NCBI GenBank assembly: GCA_030674185.1
Contig: CM060306.1
Span: 40,855,483 to 40,919,482, forward strand
DNA: 64,000 nt
Direction of reading: 5' to 3'
From: Monoplex corrugatus
Taxonomy: Eukaryota > Mollusca > Gastropoda > Littorinimorpha > Ranellidae
Positions within the stretch are counted from its first letter, which is position 1. Each line of letters opens with the position of its first letter. Positions 38,315-50,172 of this stretch are shown here, in pieces. Position numbers and translations under genes: made by a program. The notes under the pieces were generated by a model. It saw nothing but the letters and a program-made list of their open reading frames with translations, was not told the DNA's origin and searched no databases.

Positions 38315-39184
38315 GTCTTGCACAACTTCTGTCATCATCATTTGTGAAGGACTGTCTTCATCTGAAGTAAAATCAGAAGACACATTTGACTAGGGTGATA
38401 AGTTCTGTTAAGGCTGATATTAACCATTGATTCTTTGTAATTTTAAAACAGTGAGGGGTACTTTGGCTGTGCAGAAATCTCTTCTGGACTGCTGATTATA
38501 TTTAGCTTTAATAGGGTTGAACTTGCTACAGGGTGTAGGCTACTTTCTTATCAAGCTGTAAAATCAACAAATTTGTCATTTTTGATTTTAAGTGATAGGT
38601 ATTAATATTAGTGCCATGGTTTGTGTTTTTGTTGAACTGAAAGTGTATTGACTGAGAAGAGAACATTGATGCTGAAGGCTGGAACTGTTTTGGCCAAGTC
38701 TTATGTAATCGGTGTAAGTTATTAACTACTTCACCAGACAATGATTATTTAAGACATTATTTTATGAACACTGACATACACAGGCAGTGATTTATGAAAC
38801 TGCACGTTAAATTTCTGTGAATTGGAATGATCAGTAAGCTTTAACTGAATGACCACAGTGCCCGAGCTCAGATGATCTAGAGCTGCTCTGCTTGCCTGCA
38901 CAATGCTCAGGCGTTAAATCTTGATCAACCAAATTACTTTCTCCTACCTTTAGGCTTGCGTAAACAGTTCTGAAGGGTGCTGTTCCACACCTGCATCATC
39001 TAATGAATTTATTATGTTGTTGAAATGGATTACAGTTGATTTGCAAGTTTTCTGACAACTAAGATAAAGAGGGAGATGGTGTTTCCAGTTAAAAAATTAG
39101 GTGAACAGGACAGCTGTTTTGACCCCATTTATTGGGTTTTATTATTTTATGATTATTAAAAATTTTGTGTTGAGCATTTCTATT

Positions 39185-39505
39185 TTTCTCAGATGCATGT
39201 ATGCACATTATTTTGCCCAAATTGTGCAGGTATTATGGTGCTGCATAGTCTGCATGCTCCATCTTTGGTGGGCATGCGCGCTTCAGTAAGCATGCTTCAA
39301 TGTTTCCAGAAGCCACTGGACACTGACATCACTTCAGTGTCTTTAATGTGTATATACACATGAAAGGGGTTTTAAGCACTAAGAGGTCTGCACACGTGTT
39401 AATTTGGGGAATCAGAAAAATCTCCACCCCATGACCACCAGGCTGGCGGTACCCTTGCAGGATCAAACCCAGACCTTGCTATTAGAAGTTTGAGGCTCAA
39501 CCATG
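39185..39505 (-). mobile_element. tRNA-headed SINE, family 1, copy b, in U2AF2 3' UTR
   Basis: The plus strand reads CAGATGCATGTATG..GTGCAGGTATTATG..TGCTGCATAGTCTGCATGCTCC, then TTTAATGTGTATAT, AGAGGTCTGCACACGTG, TCTCCACCCCATGACCACCAGG and GGATCAAACCCAGACC (B-box complement near 39461). The order equals that of 58365-58715. It lies antisense inside the U2AF2 3' UTR. Confidence 0.65.
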
Positions 39506-40026
39506 TTTTGAACTAAAAAGCTGAGTCATATGAAGTGAGAGTTGAGTAAGCCAACACTAATGAAAGGCCCCTCTCTAGGAGCGTAGTCATTTCCTCCTGT
39601 ACTTCCTCCATTTTTAAAACAAGAAACGGGCTGAAACCAAAGTGTTCACAGATTGTTTGTGTCTGCATGTTGATATGAAAAGTCAGAATAGTGACAGAAT
39701 TTCTTCTGAATGCATAATTTTTCACCCAAATAGGCTAAAATAAAGTTTATTCATGTTCAGAAAGATTGTGCTTATTAATTTGGTGTTTACTCAGATTTTC
39801 TTTTTGGAAGATAACATGAAAATTACTGGGAAAAAGTTACTTTGTAATAGGAGGTACTGGTCAGTATGCCTTTGTTATTCATTGAGTAAAAATGATGTCT
39901 TGTTCCATGATTTGTCGAATAACCTGTATGCTGTGGTCAGGAAATGCAGATAGTCTGCTGTTTTGAAAAGCCAGGCTGTCCAGTTCTTTGATAAGTGTAT
40001 GCTGTGCTTATCATGCTGTTATAAAA

Positions 40027-40032
40027 AATAAA
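40027..40032 (+). terminator. Poly(A) signal AATAAA, likely U2AF2
   Basis: AATAAA is followed about 25 bases later by a TGTGTGTGTTG downstream element. The alternative signal at 39739-39744 has a T-rich downstream region and could give a shorter 3' end. Confidence 0.5.
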
Positions 40033-40102
40033 CCAGTAAGCTAAACGACAGAGTTGTACATGTGTGTGTTGAATAAGCTATCTCTTTCCTCTCTTTAATT
40101 AA

Positions 40103-41138
40103 CTCACTCGGTACGGAGAGTTTTTCCCCTTGCGTTTCCCCATGGATGGCCCATTTTTAAGGGTTAGGGAAAAAATCACAAAAAATACAAAACATAAAGG
40201 AACAAAATGAAACTTTCAGATCTGAATATTTACATGCTGGGTTAGTTCATGCCAAAGTATTGAAGTTCTTCCTTGAATTTTTCTTCTTCATGTGCCACAT
40301 TGAAAATACCCCAAATTTTGTGGTCAGGATCACCGTACAGTACACACTTTGATCAGTTCCATGAACACACAGTCAAAAGTGAGAAGGTCTTTGTATGCAC
40401 AAAACAACATGGATAAAGTAGACTTTGCTCAGGGTAAAAAAAAAAGATTATTAGTGATATATGAATAAATGTTACAAATTGTTACACAGGGGAGTTATGG
40501 GGGCGTGGCACTCAAATGAGACATGCAGGCCACAAGAGCCAGAGAAGGAGGCAAAGTGGGAGAAAAACTAAAATCTTCGTGCCAGTCATGCATAGGAAAG
40601 TGAATGAAACCTCCATCAGACATGTGACTCGCTGTACTTGGCTCGCTGACTGCTCACTCTCGTGACGTGTAGCCCACCTCCCTCTCACTTCACTGTCGTA
40701 TGAAACTGGGTCACTGTCAGTACCTTCTTGCTGGCAGCTTCCATCACTTGATACACTTTCATCATTATCTTCAGCATACTCCTCGATGTCCAGTCCTTCA
40801 GTTTGAAGCACTTCAATCACTTCAGCAGCAGTAAAACGCCGCCGTCGTGATCTACTTTGTTCGAAAACTCATACTCGCCTGCGACGCCCATTTTCGACAC
40901 AAATGCAGATTACCAGTCGTCGTGGGGTGCCGAAGTCAATCGTTTCCTGACGAGTGTATGGCTACGGAATCTCACGAAGCAACTTTCCCCTTGACACGTT
41001 TGCAGTGACCAGTGTGGCTACGGTAGGCGTGCAAGGTCTAAAGGGAATGTCGAAAAAAATTTTTATTATCGAAACCGCTATAGGCGTTCCACGTGCCTTT
41101 CATCACGACCGCTATAGCGTTCCGTCGTACCGAGTGAG
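40103..41138 (-). mobile_element. piggyBac-like element with 13-bp TIRs next to U2AF2
   Basis: TTAA at 40099-40102 and 41139-41142 flank exact inverted repeats CTCACTCGGTACG / CGTACCGAGTGAG. Length is 1036 bp. Subterminal CCGCTATAGGCGTTCC and CCGCTATAGCGTTCCG motifs lie at about 41078 and 41110. The minus strand carries the N-terminal coding remnant. The left TTAA is only about 67 bp beyond the favoured U2AF2 poly(A) signal. Confidence 0.8.
40512..40892 (-). pseudogene. N-terminal piece of piggyBac-like transposase
   Basis: The frame opens with ATG at 40890-40892 (MGVAGEYEFSKQSRSRRRR) and continues FTAAEVIEVLQTEGLDIEEY then an acidic AEDNDESVSSDG region. After HESEQSASQVQRVT it turns into a hydrophobic, probably unrelated tail before the stop. 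The RRRFT--EV---LQ word matches the 37571-37864 relic, so the two elements share ancestry although their TIRs differ. The catalytic domain has been lost. Confidence 0.55.
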
Positions 41139-41514
41139 TTAAATGTGTCTGAAAAACATTGTAGTAATCTTGGAAACTGACAGTGAAGTCAGGCATTTAT
41201 TAGCTATTATATACTTTTCATGTGCAAACAATATTGTGCTTGTATAACAGTAAATGAAGTGCAGTCAGTTTATTACCATGCACAGACAAATCCATGTCAT
41301 CTATACTGAGATATTTCAAATAATGATTGTAAAGTCACCTAGCAGTGGGCCTACTTTTCTTATTCCTAAAATGTTTCACAATTTTAAACTTAAAAGCTTA
41401 ACACAATCTGCCCTGCAACACAGAAGTCTCCAGCGCTTGCACATGAACAGTCCTCAACTGTTCATCCTCTTTACATAGTTTTTCTGACCTTTGAACAATG
41501 TGTAAGCAATTATA

Positions 41515-41694
41515 CATGGGTGCTACTTTCCATTTGCTTGGCAAGGCCCCAGACGGAAATTCCGTTTTTTCATTTTCGTTATTCCCCTCCAAAAATGTTT
41601 CCATCCGCCATTGTGCTGCTTGTGCCTTCAAGCGAAAAAGTTTTCCAGTTAGCCTGATGTTCATTTTTTTCAGATTTTCAAAGTGTCACCCTTG
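41515..41694. mobile_element. MITE of the CATGGGTG-TIR family, 180 bp
   Basis: Inverted ends are CATGGGTGCTACTTTCCA at left and, complemented, CAAGGGTGACACTTTGAA at right. The 7-bp target duplication AATTATA is exact (41508-41514 and 41695-41701). Subterminal GACGGAAATTCCGTTTTTTC matches the 21902 copy. No coding capacity. Confidence 0.75.
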
Positions 41695-41869
41695 AATTAT
41701 AGAATGGGTACAAATATTGCCAGTGTGGTCATTTATCTTCTGACAAAGGAGTGATTTAGTATCATACACTCTACAATATCGAACTAATGTGGAACGGCAC
41801 ACATAAGCATTCTATTTTTGTTTTTGGCCATAACATACTCAGTGTTTGCCAAGAAATTGGTCAAAAGAT

Positions 41870-42830
41870 GCCTTCATGTGGCGCCACATCTCACCTGACT
41901 GCCCAACCAGAACTTGAGTGTCAATCCTCTTTTTCTGGCCACATGCCTTAGCGAGCAGACGCATCACCTAACTCCATCTTCACGCAGTCTTTACAACCTG
42001 ATTGCCGCTTCCTTTGTTGTCAGCTCTTTTAGTAGTGGACTATCACTTACCTCTTAAAGTGAACCATCACCAATCATCAGGTTTTCTGTGTTTTGGGTGT
42101 GTTGGTGCTTAAAGGTTACACTCTTTCCTTAACCCAAGGCTGCCCATGTCAAGTAAACGTGTCATCCTTTGTCTCATTTCTTTGTGTGTCTTGTCTTTTT
42201 TTCTCCGCCCTTGGCTTCCATTATGGATGCAGAAAGTGGTGCTAGCTCATCCGCTTCTCCTGATGCGACTGACCACTTTAAGGCTCATCTGTTCCTTGAT
42301 CATCTGATCACAAATTGGTTGGCCCTTATGCAAATTTATCCATGAAAAGAGGGGTTGTTCGCACCAAGAGTCTCTCTCAGAACAGGGTCCTACTTTCGAG
42401 ACAACCACCTCCTTCCATGTCCATTTCTTTCTCATTGGTGATGGATTTGGACAGGCAGCCCAAGTACTCAAGCTAGCACTGCCTACTCTGGTATATGTAT
42501 ACATGAGAGCATTGAGGGGCCATACGCTCACAGAATGGCGCTATTGTCTAGGTGGGGAAAACACCTCCCTTCCAGAAAGCGTCGGTGCTTTTCAATGGAG
42601 GCCTGCCTAGTGGAAGTGGCCAGGCTACCGTTCACATAAGCTATAACCTCATCCTTTATAAATACAGGGATGCCATCCTTGTATTGAGCAACCTTAAGGA
42701 GGATCACCCTGCTCTCTGGGCTATTCCTCCACAGATAGCTCTTAGGATTGATAATTATGTGTATTGAACGCATTTTCACTCTAGGGAATGATATGGGTCG
42801 AAGTAATTTTAGGTAATTAAGGCCCGCTTT
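41870..42830 (+). mobile_element. Possible retroelement remnant sharing a tail with the 28600-30010 repeat
   Basis: An ATG at 42223 opens MDAESGASSSASPDATDHFK but stops occur soon after. The 3' part (42745-42815) matches the tail of the intron 6 repeat. The region has a different, more GC-rich composition than its flanks. No domain can be named. Confidence 0.3.
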
Positions 42831-45800
42831 TATATATGCTTTGGTGTCCTGTAAATTTCTTTTATTCAGGTATGTGTTTTAAATCCCCTGTGTGATAAAT
42901 TGGACGGGGTGGTCAGCACTGGGGCTTCTCCTTGGATACAAATGAATTGATATGTGTACTTAATTTCTTTTCCTTGTTTTTCGTGTTAAAGTACTGCATA
43001 TATTTTGAAATGGATGTAGCCCTGATTTGGCTGTACATAGTCAGCTGGGCTTTAAATTAAATAAAAATAACAAATGATAACAGTAAAGCCCCATCCAGAT
43101 TTTTTATTGGTGACTGGGCCGTCCGTGTATATAATTACATCTTAGGAGTTGTGGCTTAGTTGTTCCATGAATAGTTGAATTTCTGTGTCCGCTTTACCTT
43201 CTGGCCATTCATAACAGTGTCTCCCCAGATTGTTTTTTTTATTGAGATAAGAATAACTGCTATCTGTTTGGGTTTCCAGTGATTCACGAAAGAGATGCAA
43301 ACTGTTTTTTCAGTGTAATGAATGCATGCATCTTTATGCTGCAGTGCTTAGAAAATGGAAATAAAACTGATTTTGTCAGAGCAGAACAAATTGTGTAACT
43401 TTCAGACCAGTTATAGACAGACAGAAAGTTTTGTGGATTTTTCTGAGAAACTGCCTTTATCCTGTGTGCTGCTTGTTTGGATACAAATATTGCCAGTGTG
43501 GCAAGGACAGCATCAGACATTTGACTGTTGTGCAGAGGATGATGTTCAGTGTCTCCTGAAGTGCGTGCTGCTAGTATCCAAATAAAATGAAACAATTGGA
43601 AATTACTATGCGTTTCCACTAAGCTGGTACCAGACATGCATAGTCCCATTAGTATTGAAATGTATGGTACCAAACATACATCAGTCCCACAACTACTTGA
43701 AATGTAAACACAGATGGATCATAATAAGCAATAAAGCATTAAAGTAAAATGTTCTGATACAGCAAAATCATCTATTGTTAGCATAAAGTTTCTACCAAAC
43801 TAAACCTCATTTTCAGAAAAGTTACACAAATACAAAATAAATTGATCATGCAGTGTTTGTCAAAATTGGGGGAGGGGTTTAAAACAAATGCTGATCCCAA
43901 GACTACCATTGTTAACATGTCTTCCATTTGTGTTTCAGTGGCACTGCGCCCTTGCTGGGGAAATAGATTTAAAGGAAGAAGCGCTTACATTAGAGTCCAG
44001 GAATGAATGGATTTGGAGCAGAATTTTACTTTTTTGTGGAAAATGCTTGGTCCTCGTAGGAGCATTGAGTCATTTATAGATGTGGAAATTTCAGTATTCT
44101 AAGATGAAGGACTTTATAATCCACATATCCAAACCTGATAAATGTAGAGAATAAAACAAAAACAAAAAACAAAATGGAGGACTATCGGAGATCCAGCTTT
44201 GCCACAGAGACACAAGCATTGCTAAGAGTTCTAACACCAGGCAAAACTCGCAGGACAGGTTGAATCTCTCACCTTCTCCCTTGACACCTCACCTTGGGGG
44301 GGGGGGGGGGGGGGGGAATAATGCAAAGAGTGACATTCCATTACATAGTTCTTCACATCACAGCAAAAGATGAGCAGAGTAGAGTAATGTAAGCATGCCA
44401 GAAAAAAAGATACCTGCAAGCAGCATGGATCTGAGTTTTCACGGACAGTTCAGTAACAGACGCTGTCAAATACAGATGAGTAAGGGTGTACATCCAATAG
44501 TACCCCATTGGAGAGTTGCAGGCAGAGACAATCCCAACAGGCCTCCATTGTACCAATGACAAGGTTGAAGTGGAAGCATTTTGTTCATGCAGCAAACAGC
44601 AGCAGCAAAGTGGATCATAACGCCCAATTCGTTTTTTTGATTGACACTCTGTGCTGCAGGATTTAACTGGCAACCAGCAGCCACGACCGGAAAAGAAGCC
44701 ACACAAAATCAAGTGCCTCAAGTCAGTGCTGCCATGGATCCTCTCATATTGCAGTATCGAAGGAAACAAAATGCATTTTCCAGAGGCACATCATCTGTAC
44801 AGACGGGTCAAGCTAAATGCCATGGAAAGCCATGAGATGCAATAATTTTATCAAATATGTATAAATCAGCAAAACGTTAATAACGATGCATACAACAACA
44901 ACCAAAAATCTTTATGAAGTAGTGGTGAACTCAATTGAACAATTCTGTAGCATCTTTCATTAAAAGCATCACCTTAGGGAAAAAAAAACTTACGTTTTTC
45001 ATAACACTTCATAACGAAAATGGGAAATGCAAAGATACAGTGCTTTTTCTTAAGTTTATATTTAGGAGTCCCAATTTTCCGTGTTTTCTTGGAAATCTGA
45101 GAAAATCCACAGGCAAAAATCTGAGATAAAAAGGTGCTTTCCGAGAAAATAAAAAAAAATTTGATAATTCTTTTCTTCTGCGAAATAGCCAGCTGTTTGT
45201 CAGTATGTTGATCTCTCGTTGCAGACCACAAAATTTTGGCAAGGGGGATAAAATTCGGTATAATTTTCCGCTGAAGTCACTTCCGGTGTTTTTTGTTTGT
45301 CAGGCGCGGCCTGTTTTGAGAACTGATTGCAAAACTTTTGAAGAGTGTGACCATGTCTCGAGCCAATATTCTGGAGAGAGAGTCTGCCGCAGCAAAAATG
45401 TTTGACAAAGACTGCAAAAATAAGGGATGTTAGGAGTGAATTTCACGAAAAATTTTTGTCATGGAAATGAGCACATGCTTTAAAAAATAACAGAGGCTGG
45501 CATAGCCTACTACTGTGTCTTCACAGTCTTGTGCAGGCAGGCTACAGTGAAGTCAATTAAAATAACTGTAGTTGAGCAGGCATCCACAAACTCTCAGACC
45601 ATTTCATGTCAAAAAAAGCACCAGATGAGGCAGAAAACTGCAATGAACCTTGAAGCTGTTCAGTCTAGGTGGTTGTTTAACGTTTGTTGGAGCATAGCCT
45701 ACATTAGAAAAATACTCGCCAAATTATTTTTCTTGAAATCTGACACCAGCATGTATAAATTATATGCTTCAGTACAAAGGATCATAAACAAACCTAAACT

Positions 45801-46339
45801 TGAGTCAGAAAGCATCAGATTGCACTATTTTGCATCTATATTAAAATTTTTCTCTGGGTGAGCATGCCCCTGGACCCCCCTAGATTTCCAGAGATTTTTT
45901 TCATTTGGCATTGGGACTCCTGTATATTTGGTTGCAGACACAAACACAAAAACAGACATGGTAATGGACTTTTAACTTTTATTAGTGAAGTTCCATGTAC
46001 ATGTATACAAATGAAAATTGCAAAACATTGTGCTGAGCATAAAAACATTTAGAGAGAAAAAAATATGGTTCAGTGAAAACCACTATGCAGCATTAGGTGG
46101 GGCATGGGGATGTATTTTGGCCAAAATCACAATTTTAAGCAATTTTGAGGTTTTGTCGAATTCTGACCTATGAGACACCTATTCTGTGCTGTACGGATCT
46201 TAATTTTACCTTAAACTCAATAATTAGTTAAGTTGAATATTGAATCCTGTTCATCACTTGTTTTGTTTGTTATCCTGTCTTCTCTGTTTAGTTTTTGCAA
46301 TGTTTTGCTGTGTTCAAAGCCCTATAATTCTTCATGTGA
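42831..46339. other. Intergenic, nothing firmly recognised
   Basis: A G20 tract occurs at 44297-44316. A short frame MSRANILERESAAAKMFDKD begins at 45352 and stops after about 26 codons; unassigned. TGGACCCCCCTAGATTTCC at 45871 recalls the C-rich core of the CATGGGTG family but no ends are found. Minus ORF 44353-44769 is Cys-rich and unrecognised. Confidence 0.5.
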
Positions 46340-46343
46340 TTAA

Positions 46344-46500
46344 CCCTTGGACTCCCACACCCTGTCCATAACTGCAAAAACTTAATCTTTTGACTCTCAC
46401 TCTATAAGGTGAGGGAATCAAAGGGTTAAGTTTTGCTTTGCTTGCATGGTTGACAGTGCAGGATGCTAGTGGACAGTATGTGGGAGTCAAATGGTTTACA
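46344..46500. mobile_element. Palindromic TTAA-flanked MITE, longer relative of 9187-9293
   Basis: It starts at TTAA (46340-46343) with CCCTTGGACTCCCACACCCTGTCC; its far end reads GGACAGTATGTGGGAGTCAAATGG, the inverted complement. An inner hairpin (CTTTTGACTCTCAC / GAGGGAATCAAAGGG, 46387-46425) has its own TTAA at 46426-46429. The right TTAA of the outer pair is eroded to TTTA. TGCAGGATGC-AG shared with the 9187 copy supports a common family. Confidence 0.5.
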
Positions 46501-48217
46501 ATAGACTTACAATTTTGCATGCTGGTTTGAATTACCTTCTTTATTTTTACTCAGGGAATTGATATAGATTAGTTTTGAAGTTTTAGCCTGTATCAGTGCA
46601 GGCAAAATTCAGGCACCTCATGACGACGTACATGTAAAATTATTGTGTCGTTTTATCAAGATTTCTCTATGTAAACTTGAAGAACAGGATTTCTTAAACA
46701 TTTCCGTGAAAACAGATTTCTTTTATGTGTAACAATGAATCAAGTTACAGAAGGTTATAGAAAGTTGAAAGTCATATTTGGTGGCCATATTGGATTGTTA
46801 TCATGGTGACTTTGGACAAAATTACATAATTTGGGCTTTTTATGTTTGACTAGTGATACATTTTAATTTTCAGCTTGATTGTCATAATACATTTTAATTT
46901 TCAGCATAATTATAATCTTAACTTGAAACAAATCATAATTATTTTTACCGTCCTAGGTAGATTTTCAAGTGAGGAACTGATTTTGTTATGAAGGGTTCAA
47001 AACTCTTAGCACATAAAGTTACAAACTCTTAGCACATAAAGTTACATACTCTTAGCACATAAACAATACAGAGAATATCATAAGAAAATATATAATGTTA
47101 CGTGTGCATGTATGCTTGTAATGAACCACATGCACACAAACACACACACACACACTCTCACACACACACACACTCACTATGTACATATAAAACGATGCAA
47201 AAGAATCATACTGGTTAGCGATTTCATTTTTGTCCACAATGAATGCTTATAAAATCATTAACTATCAGTAAATCCATATATTCAATTCTTTATTTCATTC
47301 ATTCATTTGTTCATTCATTCATAGCTTTGTTATTTGTCTATTTATCTATCTATCCATTCATTCACAACTTCCTTTTTTTCTTTCTTATTTGACTTGTGGA
47401 CTTTAATATTTCTGTTATATCATTTATGTTATGTGTGTAGGCCTATGTGGGGTGGGGAAAGAGTTGTGAGAGTGCAAGAATACAGTTGTATGCTCTGGGG
47501 TTATTGTATATTCTGGTGGAATTAAGGGGATTGTAATAGTTAATATAGATGGGGAGGGACACATAAGTCTTTGTGTTGACAATTTACCAAAACACACTGA
47601 GAACTTTAGAGATTACTAGTCAGTTTCGCATTCATAATGAGTATGATCTTGTGTGAATGGTGTACCAATTGACATACTGTTGTACAATTATTTTATGAAA
47701 GAAAAGAACCGTCTTTGCATTGGTGAAAAAAATAAATGCGGAATGCTTTTTTATATCAGTTAAAGCAACGCATTTATGACTTTTTACAAGAAATGTTCAT
47801 AGATCAAATATGAATAACACCACATACAGAAACACCAGTACAACAACACATAAATTCATGAAGCACTGTTAGGCACTTTCGACATTCTGCTTTCATATGC
47901 GATCCATTCCCGCACAAAACAACACATTCTGCAATCATCAATGAATGGAGCATGTCTTTCCTATTTGCATAAAGGTTGCAGCTGAGATATCCCGATTCAG
48001 TATCCTGTTTTCAGTAAAAGATAAAGATTTAGCCTACATTGAAGTTGAAATGATTATAGTAATCCTATGTGTGCGCGCACGCGCGCACACATAAACCACA
48101 AGCAAACAAAACACACACAACACATATACTCGTACAAACACACGCGCACGCATGCACACGTAAACACGAACACAAATACACAGTTTTAAACGCATACACA
48201 TATACTACACGTCATTA
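46501..48217. other. Intergenic, nothing recognised
   Basis: There are CA-rich patches at 47136-47173 and 48070-48185, an ACACTCTTAGCACATAAAGTTACA triplet repeat at about 47000-47063, and TTCATTCATT runs near 47300. No gene signal. Confidence 0.55.
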
Positions 48218-49797
48218 TTGAAGGGCCAGGAACGTTTTTGAGTCAATTTTTGAAAGGAGAAATAACCTATTTTCTCTTACTCTTTTCTCCAATTCGTTGC
48301 CGTAACTGAATGGATAAGAGCTCAGACAACATTGCAGTTTCCTTTTGGCACGTGTTTGGGGATTTGCCGATTTGCAATGGGCGGCCCAAGGAAGACAATT
48401 TCCACACGAAATTGTCGAATCTTCAGCAGGGTCTCTCTGACGACGCAGGCAAGGTAGCGACAAAATTCGCTTTGCACGTGCAAGGCAAGCCCTTTTTGAA
48501 CACTACTCCAGCCAAAGTTGCCCGCAGACGAGGATAAAAAGGACCCGTTCTTGGTTCGTTTTAACCATGCTTGCAAGACGACGGATGAGCAGCGGGGGAG
48601 AGCCCTCGCTCTGCTTGATGAAGGCCTAGCGCAGCGGGAAGTTGCTAGACGACTTGAAGTGTCGCATTCCACAATCCAGAGACTGCTGGAGCGCTTCAAT
48701 GAGACTGGAGCAGTCCAGGAAAGGCGTCACACGGGTCGACCCAGACTAACGACAAGACAGCAAGACCGCTACCTTGCCCTCTCCGTCCTGAGGGAAAGGG
48801 CATCCACTGCGGTGACCTTGAGGGGTCAGCTGAGGGACGCAACAGGTGCTAACATCAGCTGCAGCACGGTGAGAAGACGGCTACATGAGGCAAACTTGAG
48901 GTCACGGAGACCGGCCGTCCGACCCGTGCTGTCACCGGTCAACAGAGTGCGCCGCATGACCTGGGCCAGGGAGCACGTGACCTGGACAAGGCAACAGTGG
49001 GCCCGGGTCTTGTTTTCGGATGAGTCCAGGTTCACCCTGACCTTTAACGATGGCCGGGCTCGGGTGTGGCGACGTCAAGGGGAGAGGTTCGCTGACGCCA
49101 CTGTCCAAGAGCATAACCGGTACGGCGGCGGGTCGGTGATGGTGTGGGGTGGCATGAGCCGTGGTACCCGGACCCCCCTGCTCCCCATTGACGGCATCCT
49201 GAACGGGGTCCGGTACTGGGACGAGGTTCTGGCGGCCGTGGCACTGCCTGCGCTTGTGGACCTTGGTCAAGGCGCCATCTTCCAGGACGACAATGCACCT
49301 GCGCATCGAGCACGCCTTGTGACCGACTTCCTGGAGCAGCATGAAGTCGTCCGTATGGCCTGGCCAGCGTGCTCACCTGACCTGAACCCAATTGAACACC
49401 TCTGGGATGTGCTCGGGAGGCGCATCAGGGACAACCACCCCCCACCGGGCACCCTGGCCAGGCTGGTCGACATCCTGCAGATCGAGTGGGCGGCCATCCC
49501 TCAGGACACACTCCGTACCCTTGTGGGGTCGATGCATCGGCGCTGTGAAGCATGCATCCAGGCTCGGGGCGGACACACGCGATATTGAAAACAGATTGGC
49601 CAAATCTGACACTTTCTGTTTTTTGAAAAGGGGGGGATGTTCCTTTAAATGCATGTGCTGTTCACTAATGGGTCATTGTGCTAATTTCTTTTTCCAAAAC
49701 AGGTGTGGAAATGATGAAATAAAACATAGAATCAATTCTAAACATTGTCAATTATTTCAACTTAAAATTAGAGAGGAAGGAAGAAGTGGCCCTTAAA
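48218..49797 (+). mobile_element. Tc1-like DNA transposon
   Basis: Short inverted ends (TTGAAGGGCCA at 48218-48228 and, complemented, TTTAAGGGCCA at 49787-49797) bound 1580 bp, the usual size of a Tc1 element. TA-containing sequence flanks both sides, as expected for TA target sites. A single uninterrupted transposase frame fills the middle. Codon use is distinctly GC-rich compared with the AT-rich flanks. Confidence 0.75.
48518..49588 (+). CDS. Tc1-family transposase, DD34E, intact catalytic core
   Basis: The frame of 356 codons encodes a cut-and-paste transposase that acts in the nucleus on element ends. A first helix-turn-helix (about 27-62; REVARRLEVSHSTIQRLLER) is followed by the GRPR minor-groove motif (73-76), a second helix-turn-helix (about 78-130), a W-containing linker and the DDE domain. 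The catalytic residues are Asp168 (LFSDES), Asp258 (FQDDNAPAH) and Glu293 (SPDLNPIEHLW), with exactly 34 residues between the last two, the Tc1 signature. The conserved GGGSVMVWGG box is present. No ATG exists in frame upstream of the first helix: the frame opens after a TGA at 48497, and the first internal methionine is at 147. ACG codons at 48578-48583, just before GATGAGCAGCGG, sit where related proteins start. So the core is intact but initiation is doubtful. Confidence 0.85.
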   Translation: MPADEDKKDPFLVRFNHACKTTDEQRGRALALLDEGLAQREVARRLEVSHSTIQRLLERFNETGAVQERRHTGRPRLTTRQQDRYLALSVLRERASTAVTLRGQLRDATGANISCSTVRRRLHEANLRSRRPAVRPVLSPVNRVRRMTWAREHVTWTRQQWARVLFSDESRFTLTFNDGRARVWRRQGERFADATVQEHNRYGGGSVMVWGGMSRGTRTPLLPIDGILNGVRYWDEVLAAVALPALVDLGQGAIFQDDNAPAHRARLVTDFLEQHEVVRMAWPACSPDLNPIEHLWDVLGRRIRDNHPPPGTLARLVDILQIEWAAIPQDTLRTLVGSMHRRCEACIQARGGHTRY

Positions 49798-50073
49798 TTA
49801 TGATTAGGAGTATAGGTCAGTCTGACTTTCAGTAAAATTTTCTGTCTTGAAATGGGAATTGAAACCTCTTTCAACTAAGCTAAGATAAGAAAGCCTGCGA
49901 GAACACAAACTGAAAGCAGTCCCACAATCATATTTGATCCAACGTTCGCAAATTGTGTACTCACAAGTATAGTTATCACCTTAGAAAATAACAGGAGGAA
50001 GTATGATGAAATTTAGTCCTGTTAGTGTACTATTTTCTCTTGCTACAGATCTCTAAGGTCATTAATTGTTAAC
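49798..50073. other. Short intergenic spacer
   Basis: Nothing recognised between the Tc1 and Penelope-like elements. Confidence 0.5.
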
Positions 50074-50084
50074 ACATTGTGAGG

Positions 50085-50172
50085 TCCAAAACAAGTTTGA
50101 CTGCCCGCGCCCAAGCAAACACAAACCAGAAGAACAAGAAAACCAATGTAAGCGCGTATCCAACGAGACAAA
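50085..50172 (-). repeat. Penelope pseudo-LTR, 3' copy
   Basis: 88 bp, essentially the same as 53253-53340. I looked for a hammerhead ribozyme core, known from some Penelope pseudo-LTRs, and did not see one. Confidence 0.9.

Larger units (their letters stand above)
38315..40050 (+). other. U2AF2: U2AF2 3' UTR (probable)
   Basis: The sequence is non-coding and AT-rich after the stop. AATAAA signals occur at 39739-39744 and 40027-40032. The second is followed by a GT-rich element (about 40055-40071), which makes it the better cleavage-site candidate. A SINE lies antisense within it (39185-39505). Confidence 0.55.

Noticed and set aside
44353..44769. 138-residue Cys-rich minus ORF as a host gene
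   Set aside because: No motif, no splice-site or start context, no similarity to anything I can name.
45352..45432. Short ORF MSRANILERESAAAKMFDKD as a gene start
   Set aside because: It stops after about 26 codons and no continuing exon could be supported.
48932..49497. Antisense ORFs within the Tc1 transposase
   Set aside because: They are shadows of the GC-rich coding strand and lack known motifs.
50085..50172. Hammerhead ribozyme in the Penelope pseudo-LTR
   Set aside because: Known from some Penelope elements, but I saw no CTGANGA core with a matching GAAA on either strand of the repeat or its close flanks.
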